64,000 nucleotides of DNA from Emticicia sp. BO119 (lineage in GTDB: Bacteria; Bacteroidota; Bacteroidia; Cytophagales; Spirosomataceae): contig NZ_JACETV010000001.1 of assembly GCF_013912375.1 (NCBI RefSeq), forward strand, positions 868,001 to 932,000, written 5' to 3'. The first letter of the stretch is position 1. Every line of letters begins with the position of its first letter. Position numbers and translations under genes: made by a program. This document shows, one piece after another, positions 23,756-33,590 of the stretch. The notes under the pieces are model-generated. The model searched no databases and was not told the origin of the DNA. It saw only the letters and a list, made by a program, of their open reading frames with translations.

Positions 23756-26383
23756 GTGGCACGTCCGTCTAAAGAAGAATTAATAAAGCAAGCTAAAGAG
23801 ACCCCTCTCAACCGACAATACAATCAAATTAAGTCAAAGTACCCTGGAGCAATGCTTTTGTTTCGTGTGGGTGATTTTTATGAAACATTCGGAGAGGATG
23901 CCATCAGGGCATCTAAAATATTAGGTATAGTACTCACCCGCCGTAATAATGGAGGAGCACAGGAAGAATTAGCAGGGTTTCCGCACCATTCTTTAGACAC
24001 CTATTTGCCTAAATTAGTAAAGGCAGGGCAACGTGTAGCTATTTGTGATCAATTGGAAGACCCAAGTACAGCCAAAGGCATAGTAAGGAGAGGGGTCACT
24101 GAATTGGTTACTCCGGGCGTTTCTTTCAACGATAACGTACTCAATACGAAGCAGAACAATTATCTGGCATCAATCCATTTTGCAAGATCCGATTATTTTG
24201 GCGTGGCTTTTTTGGATGTATCAACCGGTGAGTTTCTCACTACCGAGGGTAATACGGCTTATATAGATAAATTATTACAGAGTTTTGCGCCGTCAGAAGT
24301 GTTGTATTGTAAAAAACACCGCCACGATTTTCAGGGTACTTTTGGAGATAAATTCAATGAATTCTGTTTTGAAGATTGGGCTTATAAATATGATTTTGCC
24401 TATAATTTGCTCATTAATCATTTCAAAACTTCATCGCTGAAAGGTTTTGGTGTTGAAAACCTGACTGAGGGGATTGTAGCAGCCGGGGTTATTCTCCGCT
24501 ACTTGTCTGATACTGAACATAAAGAGATGGGGCATATTTCCCGCCTGACGCGTCTGGATGAAGACAAGTATGTGTGGCTTGACAGGTTCACTATCCGTAA
24601 CCTTGAACTGGTTTTTGCCCAGAATGAGGGAGGGGTACCATTAATTCAGGTTTTAGACCAGACAATCACACCGATGGGTGCAAGGTTACTGCGCAAATGG
24701 TTGGTATTACCTTTGAAAGATAAAAGTCTGATTCAGGAGCGATTAGATACTGTTGATTTTTTTGTGAATAATGATGAAATGGCAGAAAATCTGTCTCTTT
24801 TGCTAAAGCCTATTGGTGATTTGGAGAGATTAATTTCTAAGGTGGCGGTTCGTCGTATCAATCCACGTGAAATGGTGCAATTGAAACGAGCCTTGTCGCA
24901 GGTATTACCTATCAAAAAACTGCTTGAAGTTGGTGGTAAAGAATTTTCTGTTTTACAGAAATATGTGAATCAACTAACTGATTGCCAATATCTGGTTGAT
25001 AAAATCGAAAGGGAGTTGCGTGACGAGCCACCTGTGGTTACTAATCAGGGCAATATGATTAAAACCGGAGTTGACAGCGATTTAGACGAACTCCATACAA
25101 TAGCTTTTTCGGGTAAGGATTTTCTGATTGAGATTCAGAATCGTGAAGCGCAACGCACAGGTATCCCCTCTTTGAAAATATCCTATAATAAGGTTTTCGG
25201 ATACTATCTTGAAGTGTCTAACGCACATAAAAGCAAAGTTCCGACTGATTGGATACGCAAGCAGACATTGGTAAATGCAGAAAGGTATATTACGGAAGAA
25301 CTGAAAATTTATGAAGAAAAAATTCTGACTGCCGAATCGAAGATTTTTGACATTGAAAACAGATTATTTAATGACTTGATTCTGGCAGCCGGTGAGTTTG
25401 TTGGGCAGATTCAACAGAATGCACGCATTGTTTCGGTACTTGATGCATTGTCTTCTTTTGCCAAAGTGGCACGTAAAAACAATTACTGCAAGCCTCAGAT
25501 TTCAGATGGTAAGGTTATCAATATTAAGGAAGGGCGCCATGCTGTTATTGAGCAACAATTGCCTTTGGGTGAAAGCTATGTGCCAAATGATTTGTTTCTG
25601 GATGACGAAACACAGCAAATTATTATTATTACCGGCCCGAATATGGCCGGGAAATCAGCTCTGCTAAGGCAAACTGCTATAATTGTACTTATGGCGCAGG
25701 TGGGTAGCTTTGTGCCTGCCTTAAACGCTGAATTAGGTTTGGTTGATAAAATATTTACAAGGGTAGGAGCAAGTGATAATCTATCAAGGGGAGAGTCAAC
25801 ATTTATGGTTGAAATGACCGAGACAGCAAGCATTCTGAATAATCTGAGTGACCGGAGTTTGATAATTATGGATGAGATTGGCCGTGGTACAAGCACATAC
25901 GATGGTGTAAGTATTGCCTGGAGTATTGCAGAGTATCTACACAATCATCCTAAAAGTAAGCCTTGGACACTCTTTGCCACACATTATCATGAATTGAATC
26001 AATTGACCGAGGATTTTGCAAGAATAAAGAATTTTAATGTGTCGGTCAGAGAAGTGGATAACAAGATGGTATTTTTACGGAAACTGAAAGAGGGGGGAAG
26101 TGAGCATAGTTTTGGGATTCACGTGGCACAAATGGCCGGAATGCCACAATCAGTCGTATTGAGAGCTAACGAAATATTACATCATCTGGAGCAAGATCAT
26201 ATTAAGGAAGATAATAAAGAAAAAATACAGCAGGCACCCAAAAATAATATTCAACTAAGTTTTTTTGAGCCGCAAGATCCAAAGATAGATGAGCTTAAAA
26301 ATAAGCTCAAGGCAATTGATGTCAATACTTTATCGCCAATTGAAGCTTTACTGAAATTGAATGAATTAGTAAAATTAGTGTAG
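23756..26383 (+). CDS. mutS: DNA mismatch repair protein MutS
   Basis: An 875-residue mismatch-recognition ATPase. The mismatch-binding Phe-x-Glu is F41-Y42-E43 in FRVGDFYETFGEDA. Connector, core and clamp domains follow. The ATPase has Walker A GPNMAGKS at 627-634, the STFMVEM signature, Walker B LIIMDEIGRGTSTYDG and the ATHYHEL His switch. The protein ends with a long tail of family type. The start is GTG (23756), since no in-frame ATG lies upstream and MARPSKEEL precedes the conserved region by the normal distance. A TAAATTTG (23721-23728) upstream may be the -7 box. The mutL gene is not adjacent. Confidence 0.97.
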   Translation: MARPSKEELIKQAKETPLNRQYNQIKSKYPGAMLLFRVGDFYETFGEDAIRASKILGIVLTRRNNGGAQEELAGFPHHSLDTYLPKLVKAGQRVAICDQLEDPSTAKGIVRRGVTELVTPGVSFNDNVLNTKQNNYLASIHFARSDYFGVAFLDVSTGEFLTTEGNTAYIDKLLQSFAPSEVLYCKKHRHDFQGTFGDKFNEFCFEDWAYKYDFAYNLLINHFKTSSLKGFGVENLTEGIVAAGVILRYLSDTEHKEMGHISRLTRLDEDKYVWLDRFTIRNLELVFAQNEGGVPLIQVLDQTITPMGARLLRKWLVLPLKDKSLIQERLDTVDFFVNNDEMAENLSLLLKPIGDLERLISKVAVRRINPREMVQLKRALSQVLPIKKLLEVGGKEFSVLQKYVNQLTDCQYLVDKIERELRDEPPVVTNQGNMIKTGVDSDLDELHTIAFSGKDFLIEIQNREAQRTGIPSLKISYNKVFGYYLEVSNAHKSKVPTDWIRKQTLVNAERYITEELKIYEEKILTAESKIFDIENRLFNDLILAAGEFVGQIQQNARIVSVLDALSSFAKVARKNNYCKPQISDGKVINIKEGRHAVIEQQLPLGESYVPNDLFLDDETQQIIIITGPNMAGKSALLRQTAIIVLMAQVGSFVPALNAELGLVDKIFTRVGASDNLSRGESTFMVEMTETASILNNLSDRSLIIMDEIGRGTSTYDGVSIAWSIAEYLHNHPKSKPWTLFATHYHELNQLTEDFARIKNFNVSVREVDNKMVFLRKLKEGGSEHSFGIHVAQMAGMPQSVVLRANEILHHLEQDHIKEDNKEKIQQAPKNNIQLSFFEPQDPKIDELKNKLKAIDVNTLSPIEALLKLNELVKLV

Positions 26384-26622
26384 AAAAATAGTAAAACTTT
26401 TATAGTTGACTATCTGCTTTTCAGGTGCTGGCAGAAAAGCGTATAGGCAGGGTAGAATTATATAACTGAGCCTTATCAGCAAGAAATTTGATTCTGATGT
26501 AAGGTTGTCAGACTACTTTTCCTTATATTTAATGAAAATTATAAAAATCCTGATGCGGAACACTACTCGGCATTTTGGGGTTTTATATATATAGCAATTA
26601 ATAAATCCACAAACTTTTAGCA

Positions 26623-26636
26623 TCCGCAGTAGCGGA
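26623..26636. promoter_or_regulatory. Small perfect dyad upstream of a hypothetical gene
   Basis: TCCGC-AGTA-GCGGA (26623-26636) stands out as GC-rich in an AT-rich leader, 28 bp before the next start codon. It could be an operator or an RNA hairpin in the leader. No other signal is clear in the 281 bp between mutS and this gene. Confidence 0.35.
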
Positions 26637-26664
26637 CTATTTTCAATTTTAAACTCTAACAACT

Positions 26665-26943
26665 ATGGCATCATCATTTAACATTGATTTCCCAGGTACA
26701 TCCAATCAGTTTATTTTAACCGCCAATAGTGCCATTACTGAAAAAGGTGGTATTTTTAATGGAGACAGCAATAAAGGTATTTTTAGCCTTGATACACCTA
26801 TTGGTGATATAAAAGGCAGCTATCTGGTGCTTTCAGAGCCCAATAGTTCTGAAACACGTATAGAAGTAACAATTACTGATAAACCTTTTCTGGTACCTAT
26901 GCGAAAAATAGAAAGTACAATTGCAGGCTTTCTTATGAAATAA
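26665..26943 (+). CDS. Small conserved-looking cytosolic protein, unknown function
   Basis: A 92-residue protein with no signal peptide or membrane segment. It looks all-beta, with strands such as FNIDFPGTSNQFILTAN, GIFSLDTPIGDIKGSYLVL and TRIEVTITDKPFLVPMRKI. The regular strand pattern and an uninterrupted frame with its own terminator argue for a real gene. No family recognised. Confidence 0.75.
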   Translation: MASSFNIDFPGTSNQFILTANSAITEKGGIFNGDSNKGIFSLDTPIGDIKGSYLVLSEPNSSETRIEVTITDKPFLVPMRKIESTIAGFLMK

Positions 26944-26988
26944 ATAAGTTTTGAAATATGTAGATTATTAGAATACTAACTCGTTTTA

Positions 26989-27032
26989 AAAGCCTCAGAA
27001 AGCTGTAATATGCAAATTGAGGCTTTGTTTTT
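26989..27032 (+). terminator. Intrinsic terminator
   Basis: AAAGCCTCA (26989-26997) and TGAGGCTTT (27018-27026) pair over 9 bp, followed by GTTTTT. The stem is identical to that of the terminator at 23616-23647. Confidence 0.7.
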
Positions 27033-27082
27033 AAGATAATAAGCATTTTTTCTTTTTGGCAGAAGTCGAATTTTATAGCTTA

Positions 27083-28750
27083 CTATTCAGTACCATCACT
27101 TTGTTTTATCTCACTTTCATTCTTTTTGATTTCTGCAAGTCTGTCATTCCTAACAAAAATTCGTTGCTGGTCAATTTCTGTAAGAAACTGGTATTTTTCA
27201 TTAACTAATTTTTTAAGCTCAGGCACGGTTTCGTATCCACAGTCTTTGCGTAATATAAACGACCCTTCATTTGCGTGTGTATCTATAAAGACAGGTGCAA
27301 GCTTGCTTTGAAATTCTTTTATATACTCTTTCCTGAAAAGCTTTTGTAGTGAATCGCTGTACATTCCCCAATAGGTATGACTCCATCTGACGCCCTGCAT
27401 TCTTTTAGTTTCTAAATAGTGTTTCCCTGATTCGCCCCAGACTATAAGTGGCTCGTCTGGTAGTGTGTACTTCAGTATTTCTTTTCCTATCGGAGAAACA
27501 CTCATAGTTCTTTTTGTAGTTGTAATATATTCGTTTTTTAAAGGAATTATAAGTGTAGAGGATACCGTTATTAAAATTACCGTTGCTATACCTGTATTTT
27601 TTATATAGGTATTTGAGAGGCCTAAGAAGATATAAATGAAATAGCCTAAAAGAAAAGTTGTAGGAAATACTAATAATAAAAGATAATGATGAAACATAAA
27701 ACCTGGTTTAAAGACGGCAAAAATACTGCTACTAATAAATACTACAATAAATAGTGTAATTGCTGTAGGTTTAAATAATTTTTTATAGATAATCTGGAAG
27801 GTTATTATCAGGATTGTTAGTACAACAATAATTTTTGTGAAAATATTTGAAGGGTCATTAAAAGATTCAAGTAAACCACTTATGATTGAAGCATCACTTC
27901 CATATCCTAAATTATGCTGTATATAATAGACCCATATCTCCTTCGAAAAACCAAAATAGATACCTGAGGCAAATAATAAACAAGGCACGCATAAACCTCC
28001 TAATGTTAGCATATTGAAATAAGATAGTAATTGTTTTCTCTTTTTCCGGTAAATAAACCAATAGGTAAGACCCACAATAGAAGCTGCTATGGGTGCAGCT
28101 TGAAGTTTTGTGAACAACACCATTCCTGCAACAAACCCAAGCCAGAAAAGATGGCTTTTCTGAAGTTTAGAGCTTTGTATTATTTGGGCATATAAAAAAC
28201 TCATAATGCTTAAAAGGAAAACCGGAAGGTGCTCACTTCCAAAATGTACAAAATCAGGATGTCTGGTTGTACCAAGAAATGCTACCACGCAAAAAATGCT
28301 TGTGGTAGCGACTGCTATGGAGAAAAACTTGCGGAGCGTAAAAAAATTCAGGAGCAGATTACTAACCATCAGAAACAAGCCCATAATCCGGGCAGAAATA
28401 TAATCATAGGGTTGTCTGAGAAACTCGCAAAAAGCGGTAATAGCATAAAAACTAAATGGTCCACTTGTACAACCATCAACTGACTCCCAATAGATAGGGT
28501 TTTCAGCGAGTGTCATTGCTCCAACAATGAACATACTTTCATCAGGGTTAAGAGCAACGTTATAAACAATAACCGGCAAGCGAAAGGCAGTAAATGTTAT
28601 TGTAAAGGTAGCGAGTAATAAGTAAGTAAATATTTTTAGCTTTTCGGCAGGAGTTTTTAACAATGGATATAAACTTAAAAATGCTGCTACAACGAGTAAT
28701 AAGTTGCAAATTGCCAAATACAATCTGGGCTCAGAGTCAAAGTTTATCAT
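27083..28750 (-). CDS. Polytopic glycosyltransferase (GT39/ArnT-like superfamily)
   Basis: A 555-residue membrane protein with about eleven hydrophobic helices over residues 1-410 and a soluble C-terminal domain. The first external loop contains NPDESMFIVGAMTLAENPIYW, matching the acidic loop of C-type glycosyltransferases that use polyprenyl-phosphate sugars (protein mannosyltransferase/ArnT superfamily). The donor and acceptor are unknown. It is likely to transfer sugar on the periplasmic face of the inner membrane. No other envelope-glycan genes are next to it. Confidence 0.78.
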   Translation of the reverse strand: MINFDSEPRLYLAICNLLLVVAAFLSLYPLLKTPAEKLKIFTYLLLATFTITFTAFRLPVIVYNVALNPDESMFIVGAMTLAENPIYWESVDGCTSGPFSFYAITAFCEFLRQPYDYISARIMGLFLMVSNLLLNFFTLRKFFSIAVATTSIFCVVAFLGTTRHPDFVHFGSEHLPVFLLSIMSFLYAQIIQSSKLQKSHLFWLGFVAGMVLFTKLQAAPIAASIVGLTYWFIYRKKRKQLLSYFNMLTLGGLCVPCLLFASGIYFGFSKEIWVYYIQHNLGYGSDASIISGLLESFNDPSNIFTKIIVVLTILIITFQIIYKKLFKPTAITLFIVVFISSSIFAVFKPGFMFHHYLLLLVFPTTFLLGYFIYIFLGLSNTYIKNTGIATVILITVSSTLIIPLKNEYITTTKRTMSVSPIGKEILKYTLPDEPLIVWGESGKHYLETKRMQGVRWSHTYWGMYSDSLQKLFRKEYIKEFQSKLAPVFIDTHANEGSFILRKDCGYETVPELKKLVNEKYQFLTEIDQQRIFVRNDRLAEIKKNESEIKQSDGTE

Positions 28751-29166
28751 GGTGCAGTTTCAGTAAGAATGATGAAAGGGATTGCTGAAATTTAAAAAAA
28801 AATGGAATAATGAACAATGTTTTTTTATACTTCCATTGTTTTTTTTTATCGAGTGATCTTGGTATTTGGATGGATTTGTAAAAAGTTTCAAGAAGAACTT
28901 TTAGGATAAATAATTGCTGGGAGATAGATATTACGGAAGGGCTAATTGACAAAAAATATCGTTCGACTATTCAGAAAATCATTTCGGAGGTAAGGGGAAG
29001 ACTATATGACATTTTGATGGTTAAGATAAAGTTTTTGATTGGCCAATGATATGCTTTGAAGCTCCAGTTTTATAAGCACTCGAGCTTGTTGCAAGTTTTT
29101 TTAATTCTGATAGAGGGTAATAAAATGATTTTTTTGTGTTCCGATAGAAGAAGTTAGCGAATGAAC
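28751..29166. other. Intergenic region with no identified gene
   Basis: About 415 bases between two minus-strand genes. I see AT-rich sequence, no conserved frame and no strong dyad. The promoter of the glycosyltransferase gene must lie here, but I found no full TTG/TAnnTTTG pair on the minus strand. Confidence 0.4.
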
Positions 29167-29199
29167 AAAAAAAGCACCCGATTACTCAGGTGCTTTTTT
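29167..29199 (-). terminator. Terminator of the lytic transglycosylase gene
   Basis: AAAGCACC (29171-29178) and GGTGCTTT (29189-29196) pair over 8 bp with T-runs on both sides. It lies 17 bp after the stop codon of the minus-strand gene. Confidence 0.8.
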
Positions 29200-29215
29200 C
29201 TATATTTTTGTAATC

Positions 29216-30763
29216 TTAAGAGCTTATTTTTAATTTTTGACCAGCTTTCACACTGTTTGAACGCAGACCATTCATTTTTTTGATTTTTTCTATTGATATA
29301 CCTCCATAGCGTTGAGAAATCTTCCATAAGGTATCACCTCTTTGTACTACGTGGTATTTAGGTTTAGTTTTCTCTATTTCTTTTTTCGTTTTTCTTTCGG
29401 CTTTTATTGTGCGTTCTACTTCAGCTACTTCTTCATTGTCGTCATCAAGTATCACCAGTTTCTGACCACTCATGATTTTTGATGATTTTAATTTATTCCA
29501 TACTTTAATATCGTACACATCAACATCAAATTTATCAGCAATTTTATTGAGTACATCTCCTCTTTTAACTACATAAACTCTCCGTTTTACTTTACGTATT
29601 TTCTTAACTTCATCCTCGGTTTTTAAGGGTTTTACATTTGCCTCCACTTCATCTCCTTCTCCGTCATCTGCACTTGCTACAGGATATTTATTATTCCCAC
29701 CAATGATAATGACTCCGTCTTCGCCCTGATTCTTATTTGTTGCAAGCATAGTTGTGCCGTGGTCTTTTGAAGCCGAATCAAGAATCATCTGTCGGTTCTC
29801 CTCAAAATAAGCATAGCTCTCAACTGGTAGCCTTAGTTCAAGTCCACGGTTCCATGTGGGTACGAAGCCTTTAAGTAATTGCGGATTTAACAACTGAATA
29901 TCATCTAAACTGATACCGCTGGCATTGCAAAAAGTTTCTACATCTACGTACCCGTCAATAGTTACAGTCTGATATTCCCTTGGACTCATTTTCAGAGAGT
30001 CTTCAGCAACAATTCCATATTCATCCGCGTGGTGCATCATATACATAATAGCGGTAAATTGTGGAACATAAGTACGCGTATCTCTGTGAAGATAAGGATG
30101 GAGCTGCCAGTAGTTAGTGATATTTCCAGCCCGACGGATGGCTCTTCTTAAATTGCCAGGACCGGTATTATAAGAGGCTAATACTAACTCCCAGTCACCA
30201 AATATTCGATATAATTGTCTGAAATATCTGCAAGCAGCGTCTGTTGCTTTTTCGATATCCATTCTTTCATCTACGTATTCATCAATTCTTAATCCATGTT
30301 CACGGCCTGTGGGTTTCATGAACTGCCATAATCCTACGGCCTTAGCTCTTGAAATTGCCTTCGGATTAAGCCCTGACTCAATCAATGACAAATACTTGAG
30401 TTCGTCGGGCATCTCATACTTGGCAAGATATTTCTCGAAAATGGGGAAATAAAAGTCTTTCCTTTCAAGCATGCGTTTCGTAAAGCTCGGTTTTTTGTAA
30501 ATAAAATAATCTACAAAGCTGTGAACAGTAGAGTTGTACTCTAAAGGAATGGTCTTTTGCATTTTCTGAAAGCCTTCACGAACGGTTCTTACATCAGCAG
30601 ATGGAATGAAGGCTTCAACGGTAGAAGCAGAAACTTGTTCAGTGAGAGTGTCTTCTGAAGAAACTGTGATAGCTTCCTGAGGGATTACAGACTGGGCTTG
30701 CGACGCAAAGCTGGCACAGCCAACAAGGCTCGTTAAAACGAGAAACTTCTTGATTAATGTCAT
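29216..30763 (-). CDS. mltD: Membrane-bound lytic murein transglycosylase, MltD-like, with two LysM domains
   Basis: A 515-residue periplasmic enzyme that cleaves peptidoglycan glycan strands to 1,6-anhydro products. It has a signal peptide (LVGCASFASQAQ) and an SLT domain at about 105-245 with the catalytic Glu in LSLIESGLNP, followed by AVGLWQFMKPTG and VLASYNTGPGNL. A linker follows, then two C-terminal LysM domains (about 385-430, YVVKRGDVLNKIADKF, and about 465-513, YHVVQRGDTLWKISQRY). Domain order and length match MltD of Bacteroidetes. A strong promoter is seen upstream and a terminator downstream, so it is a single-gene unit. Confidence 0.94.
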   Translation of the reverse strand: MTLIKKFLVLTSLVGCASFASQAQSVIPQEAITVSSEDTLTEQVSASTVEAFIPSADVRTVREGFQKMQKTIPLEYNSTVHSFVDYFIYKKPSFTKRMLERKDFYFPIFEKYLAKYEMPDELKYLSLIESGLNPKAISRAKAVGLWQFMKPTGREHGLRIDEYVDERMDIEKATDAACRYFRQLYRIFGDWELVLASYNTGPGNLRRAIRRAGNITNYWQLHPYLHRDTRTYVPQFTAIMYMMHHADEYGIVAEDSLKMSPREYQTVTIDGYVDVETFCNASGISLDDIQLLNPQLLKGFVPTWNRGLELRLPVESYAYFEENRQMILDSASKDHGTTMLATNKNQGEDGVIIIGGNNKYPVASADDGEGDEVEANVKPLKTEDEVKKIRKVKRRVYVVKRGDVLNKIADKFDVDVYDIKVWNKLKSSKIMSGQKLVILDDDNEEVAEVERTIKAERKTKKEIEKTKPKYHVVQRGDTLWKISQRYGGISIEKIKKMNGLRSNSVKAGQKLKISS

Positions 30764-30827
30764 AATTTCAATCTCTTTTACTAAGGAACCTTAGTATTTG
30801 TTATGGATATAGGAAAGCAAACTTTTC

Positions 30828-30858
30828 CAAAAGTAAACCATAACCTCTTGTTTGTCAA
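30828..30858 (-). promoter_or_regulatory. Promoter of the lytic transglycosylase gene
   Basis: On the minus strand TTG (30858-30856), a 20-bp spacer, and TACTTTTG (30835-30828) match the Bacteroidetes consensus. It lies about 65 bp upstream of the start codon. Confidence 0.65.
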
Positions 30859-30896
30859 GTAATTGATAAGTTTTTTTTGATATTTTCAATTTTTTC

Positions 30897-30929
30897 TGAA
30901 AAAATAATAAGCTATTATGGCTTATTATT
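30897..30929 (-). terminator. Terminator overlapping the gatA stop codon
   Basis: AATAATAAGC (30903-30912) and GCTTATTATT (30920-30929) form a 10-bp perfect stem with a 7-nt loop, followed on the minus strand by TTTTTTCAG. The stem includes the gatA stop codon. Confidence 0.75.
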
Positions 30930-32349
30930 ACTGCAAAAATTTAGCAAATGCGAGCATTTCACTTTCTTCAAAATTTCTGCCAAGCACCTGTATTCCGATG
31001 GGCAATCCCTCGGCATTCTGGCCGTTTGGTATCGAAATACACGGATTTCCAATCACGTTCGCTTGTACTGTAAAAATATCAGCTAAGAACATTTGCAACT
31101 GATCCTCCGATTTTTCTCCAATTTTAAAAGGGGGTGTGGGAGTAGTAGGCGAAATCAAAAAATCGTATGACAACAAGATTTTATCTGTTGATTCTTTTAT
31201 TAAACGACGAACCCGCTGTGCTTTGGTATAATAGGCATCATAATAATCTGCACTTAATACAAAAGTGCCTAAAATAATGCGCCTGCGCACCTCGGCTCCG
31301 AATCCTTCAGTCCGGGTTTTTTTATACAGATTCTCCAGGTTTTTTATCTTATCTGCATTTGCCCGATAGCCATATTTTACGCCATCGAAACGAGACAGAT
31401 TTGAACTGGCCTCAGCGGTTGTGAGTATATAATAAGTAGGAAGTAGATATTTCAGCAATGGGTAGTCGACAGCCTCCACCACATGCCCTTGGTCTCTTAA
31501 CCAATTTATTTTCTCAAAAGTTCGTTGCTTCACATCTTCATCAAGTCCTTCACTTTCAAGGGCTTCACGCATATAGGCAATGCGATATTGTTTTTTTGGA
31601 GCAAGATTCATTGAATAGGCGGGAACTTCTTTTGTTGAAACAGTGGTATCATATTCATCGGCACCTGCCATAATCTCTAATAGAAGTGCTGCATCGTCAA
31701 TATCTCTTGTAATAGGGCCTATACAATCAAAAGAAGATGCATAGGCGATTAGTCCCCATCTCGATACTCTCGAATAAGTAGGTTTTACACCAATTACTCC
31801 ACAAAAAGCCGCAGGCTGACGTACCGACCCGCCGGTGTCTGAACCCAAAGAAGCAAGGCACATATCTGCTTGAACCGCTACTGCAGATGCGCCCGAAGAA
31901 CCGCCAGGAACACGGGATGTGTCGGCATAGTTGCGCACCACTCCAAAAGCAGAATTCTCATTTGATGAACCCATTGCAAATTCATCACAATTCTGGCGAC
32001 CGATGATAATCACGTCTTCGTCAATTACCCGCTGTACTGCTGTTGCTGTAAACTGCGATTCGAATTTATCCAGTATTTTACTGGCTGCCTGCAAACCATG
32101 GTTTTCGTGCGCCAATACATCTTTTACACCAATCACCATTCCGGCGAGACGTCCGGCTGTACCGTTTTTAATTTTATGATCAACCTCCTCGGCGTGCTTT
32201 AAAGCCTCGTCGGCATATACTTCTAAAAAAACATTAAGATTTTTATTTTCTTCAATCCGTTGCAGATAATATTTTACCAATTCGACACAGGAAGTCTCTT
32301 GTTGACTGATAGCCACCTGAATTTCTTTGAATGAATTGTATTTCGCCAT
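30928..32349 (-). CDS. gatA: Asp-tRNA(Asn)/Glu-tRNA(Gln) amidotransferase subunit A
   Basis: A 473-residue amidase-signature enzyme. It hydrolyses glutamine and supplies ammonia to GatB for making Gln-tRNA(Gln) or Asn-tRNA(Asn). The catalytic Lys is in MVIGVKDVLA. The Ser-cisSer pair and Gly-rich signature are in VPGGSSGASAVAVQADM and LASLGSDTGGSVRQPA, followed by GVIGVKPTYSRVSRWGLIAYA. Length is normal. The gatB and gatC genes are not adjacent. The gene carries its own terminator. Confidence 0.96.
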   Translation of the reverse strand: MAKYNSFKEIQVAISQQETSCVELVKYYLQRIEENKNLNVFLEVYADEALKHAEEVDHKIKNGTAGRLAGMVIGVKDVLAHENHGLQAASKILDKFESQFTATAVQRVIDEDVIIIGRQNCDEFAMGSSNENSAFGVVRNYADTSRVPGGSSGASAVAVQADMCLASLGSDTGGSVRQPAAFCGVIGVKPTYSRVSRWGLIAYASSFDCIGPITRDIDDAALLLEIMAGADEYDTTVSTKEVPAYSMNLAPKKQYRIAYMREALESEGLDEDVKQRTFEKINWLRDQGHVVEAVDYPLLKYLLPTYYILTTAEASSNLSRFDGVKYGYRANADKIKNLENLYKKTRTEGFGAEVRRRIILGTFVLSADYYDAYYTKAQRVRRLIKESTDKILLSYDFLISPTTPTPPFKIGEKSEDQLQMFLADIFTVQANVIGNPCISIPNGQNAEGLPIGIQVLGRNFEESEMLAFAKFLQ

Positions 32350-32571
32350 TTTGTCGGTTTTTTTCGCTTTTTCTATAGAAAAAATAGTCTATTTGCCACA
32401 AAATCGGCTTACTGAAAGCACGTTTAAGTGGAGTATTTCTGGTTCAGAAAGTCATTTGGAAATGCAATTTCTTAAAAAACTTTCAATAAGAAAAGAAGAA
32501 AGAAGAATGGAGCAAGGAAAAAGGAGGCTGAAAACACCCAATTGTGGTGCGAATGTCCCGTTCGCAGTAGG

Positions 32572-32613
32572 CACTAAAAAAAGAATAAATAACCTACTAA
32601 GGTACTATTCTTT
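32572..32613 (-). terminator. Terminator of the AraC-type regulator gene
   Basis: AAAGAATA (32580-32587) pairs with TATTCTTT (32606-32613), with a nested ACCT/AGGT stem, and is followed on the minus strand by a run of seven T. It abuts the regulator's stop codon. Confidence 0.7.
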
Positions 32614-33590
32614 CAATTAAAAGACTGCCTGAATTCTAAAGGAGAAAAATTAGTTTTAGTCTTGAATAATTTACTGAAAGATTGCGGGTGTTCAAAGCCC
32701 AGATCATAGGCTATTTCGCTGACTGATAAATTGGTAGTAGATAGTTTCTCCTTGGCTTTATCAATCAGTTTATCGTGAATATGCTGTTGGGTGCTTTGCC
32801 CGGTTAGTACTTTCAGTAAACCCCGCAGGTAATTTGGCGATATATTGAGTGTTTTGGAAATAAACTGAACAGTAGGCAGACCGTTTTTTAATAAATCTTC
32901 ACTATTGAAATAATCAGTCAATAGTTTTTCTAAACGATCGAGCACCTGATGATTGGCTTTTTGACGGGTAATGAACTGACGATGGTAAAATCTTTCAGAA
33001 TAATTGAGCAAGGTTTCAATCTGTGAAATGATAATCTGTTGGCTAAACTTATCAATATTAGAATGATATTCATGCTGAATATTCTGGATAATATTAAGCA
33101 TAATTCCCTCCTCTTTCTCAGAAAGAAATAGCGCTTCATTGACACCATAGCCAAAATATTCATAATTTTTAATGGTTTTGGCTAACGAAGTATTCCATAA
33201 GAAATCGGGATGAATCAAGAGCATCCACCCCGAATGTGTCGATGGAACAGACATATCGACAATAACACCAAATACTTGTCCGGGTGCTATAAAGAACATC
33301 ACGCCCTCATCAAAATCGTATTCCTGTTGCCCATATCTTATTTTAGCAACCGAATTACGTTTTAAAGAAATTGAATAAAAATCCAGCACACAATGGTGTT
33401 CATTATGCTCAGCCGTATGCTTTATACGGCTATAATCCACCACACTAATCAGTGGATGATCAGGTTTCTGCAAACCACGTATCTGGTGAAATTCGCTGAT
33501 GGTTTTTATCCGGTAAGTTTTGGTAGTAGCCAATGCCTGAAATAATTTATTGTTGACGGTAAACTGCTGCAAACTGTTTCGCAAAATCAA
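32613..33590 (-). CDS. AraC-family transcription regulator
   Basis: A 325-residue protein. The N-terminal cupin-like sensor (about 35-170) is followed by a two-helix-turn-helix AraC domain (about 220-325), with LPTVQFISKTLNISPNYLRGLLK and NLSVSEIAYDLGFEHPQSFSKLFKTKTNFSPLEFRQ. The annotated start overlaps the 3' end of the upstream SDR gene by 44 bp. The first residues (to about 25) show no family pattern, so a start inside the gene is possible. The two genes are probably cotranscribed, and the regulator may control the SDR gene. The effector is unknown. Confidence 0.9.
   Translation of the reverse strand: MILRNSLQQFTVNNKLFQALATTKTYRIKTISEFHQIRGLQKPDHPLISVVDYSRIKHTAEHNEHHCVLDFYSISLKRNSVAKIRYGQQEYDFDEGVMFFIAPGQVFGVIVDMSVPSTHSGWMLLIHPDFLWNTSLAKTIKNYEYFGYGVNEALFLSEKEEGIMLNIIQNIQHEYHSNIDKFSQQIIISQIETLLNYSERFYHRQFITRQKANHQVLDRLEKLLTDYFNSEDLLKNGLPTVQFISKTLNISPNYLRGLLKVLTGQSTQQHIHDKLIDKAKEKLSTTNLSVSEIAYDLGFEHPQSFSKLFKTKTNFSPLEFRQSFN

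Noticed and set aside
28737-28952. 71-codon minus-strand frame overlapping the glycosyltransferase start
   Set aside because: Composition follows AT-rich DNA and it overlaps the real start; no evidence of coding.
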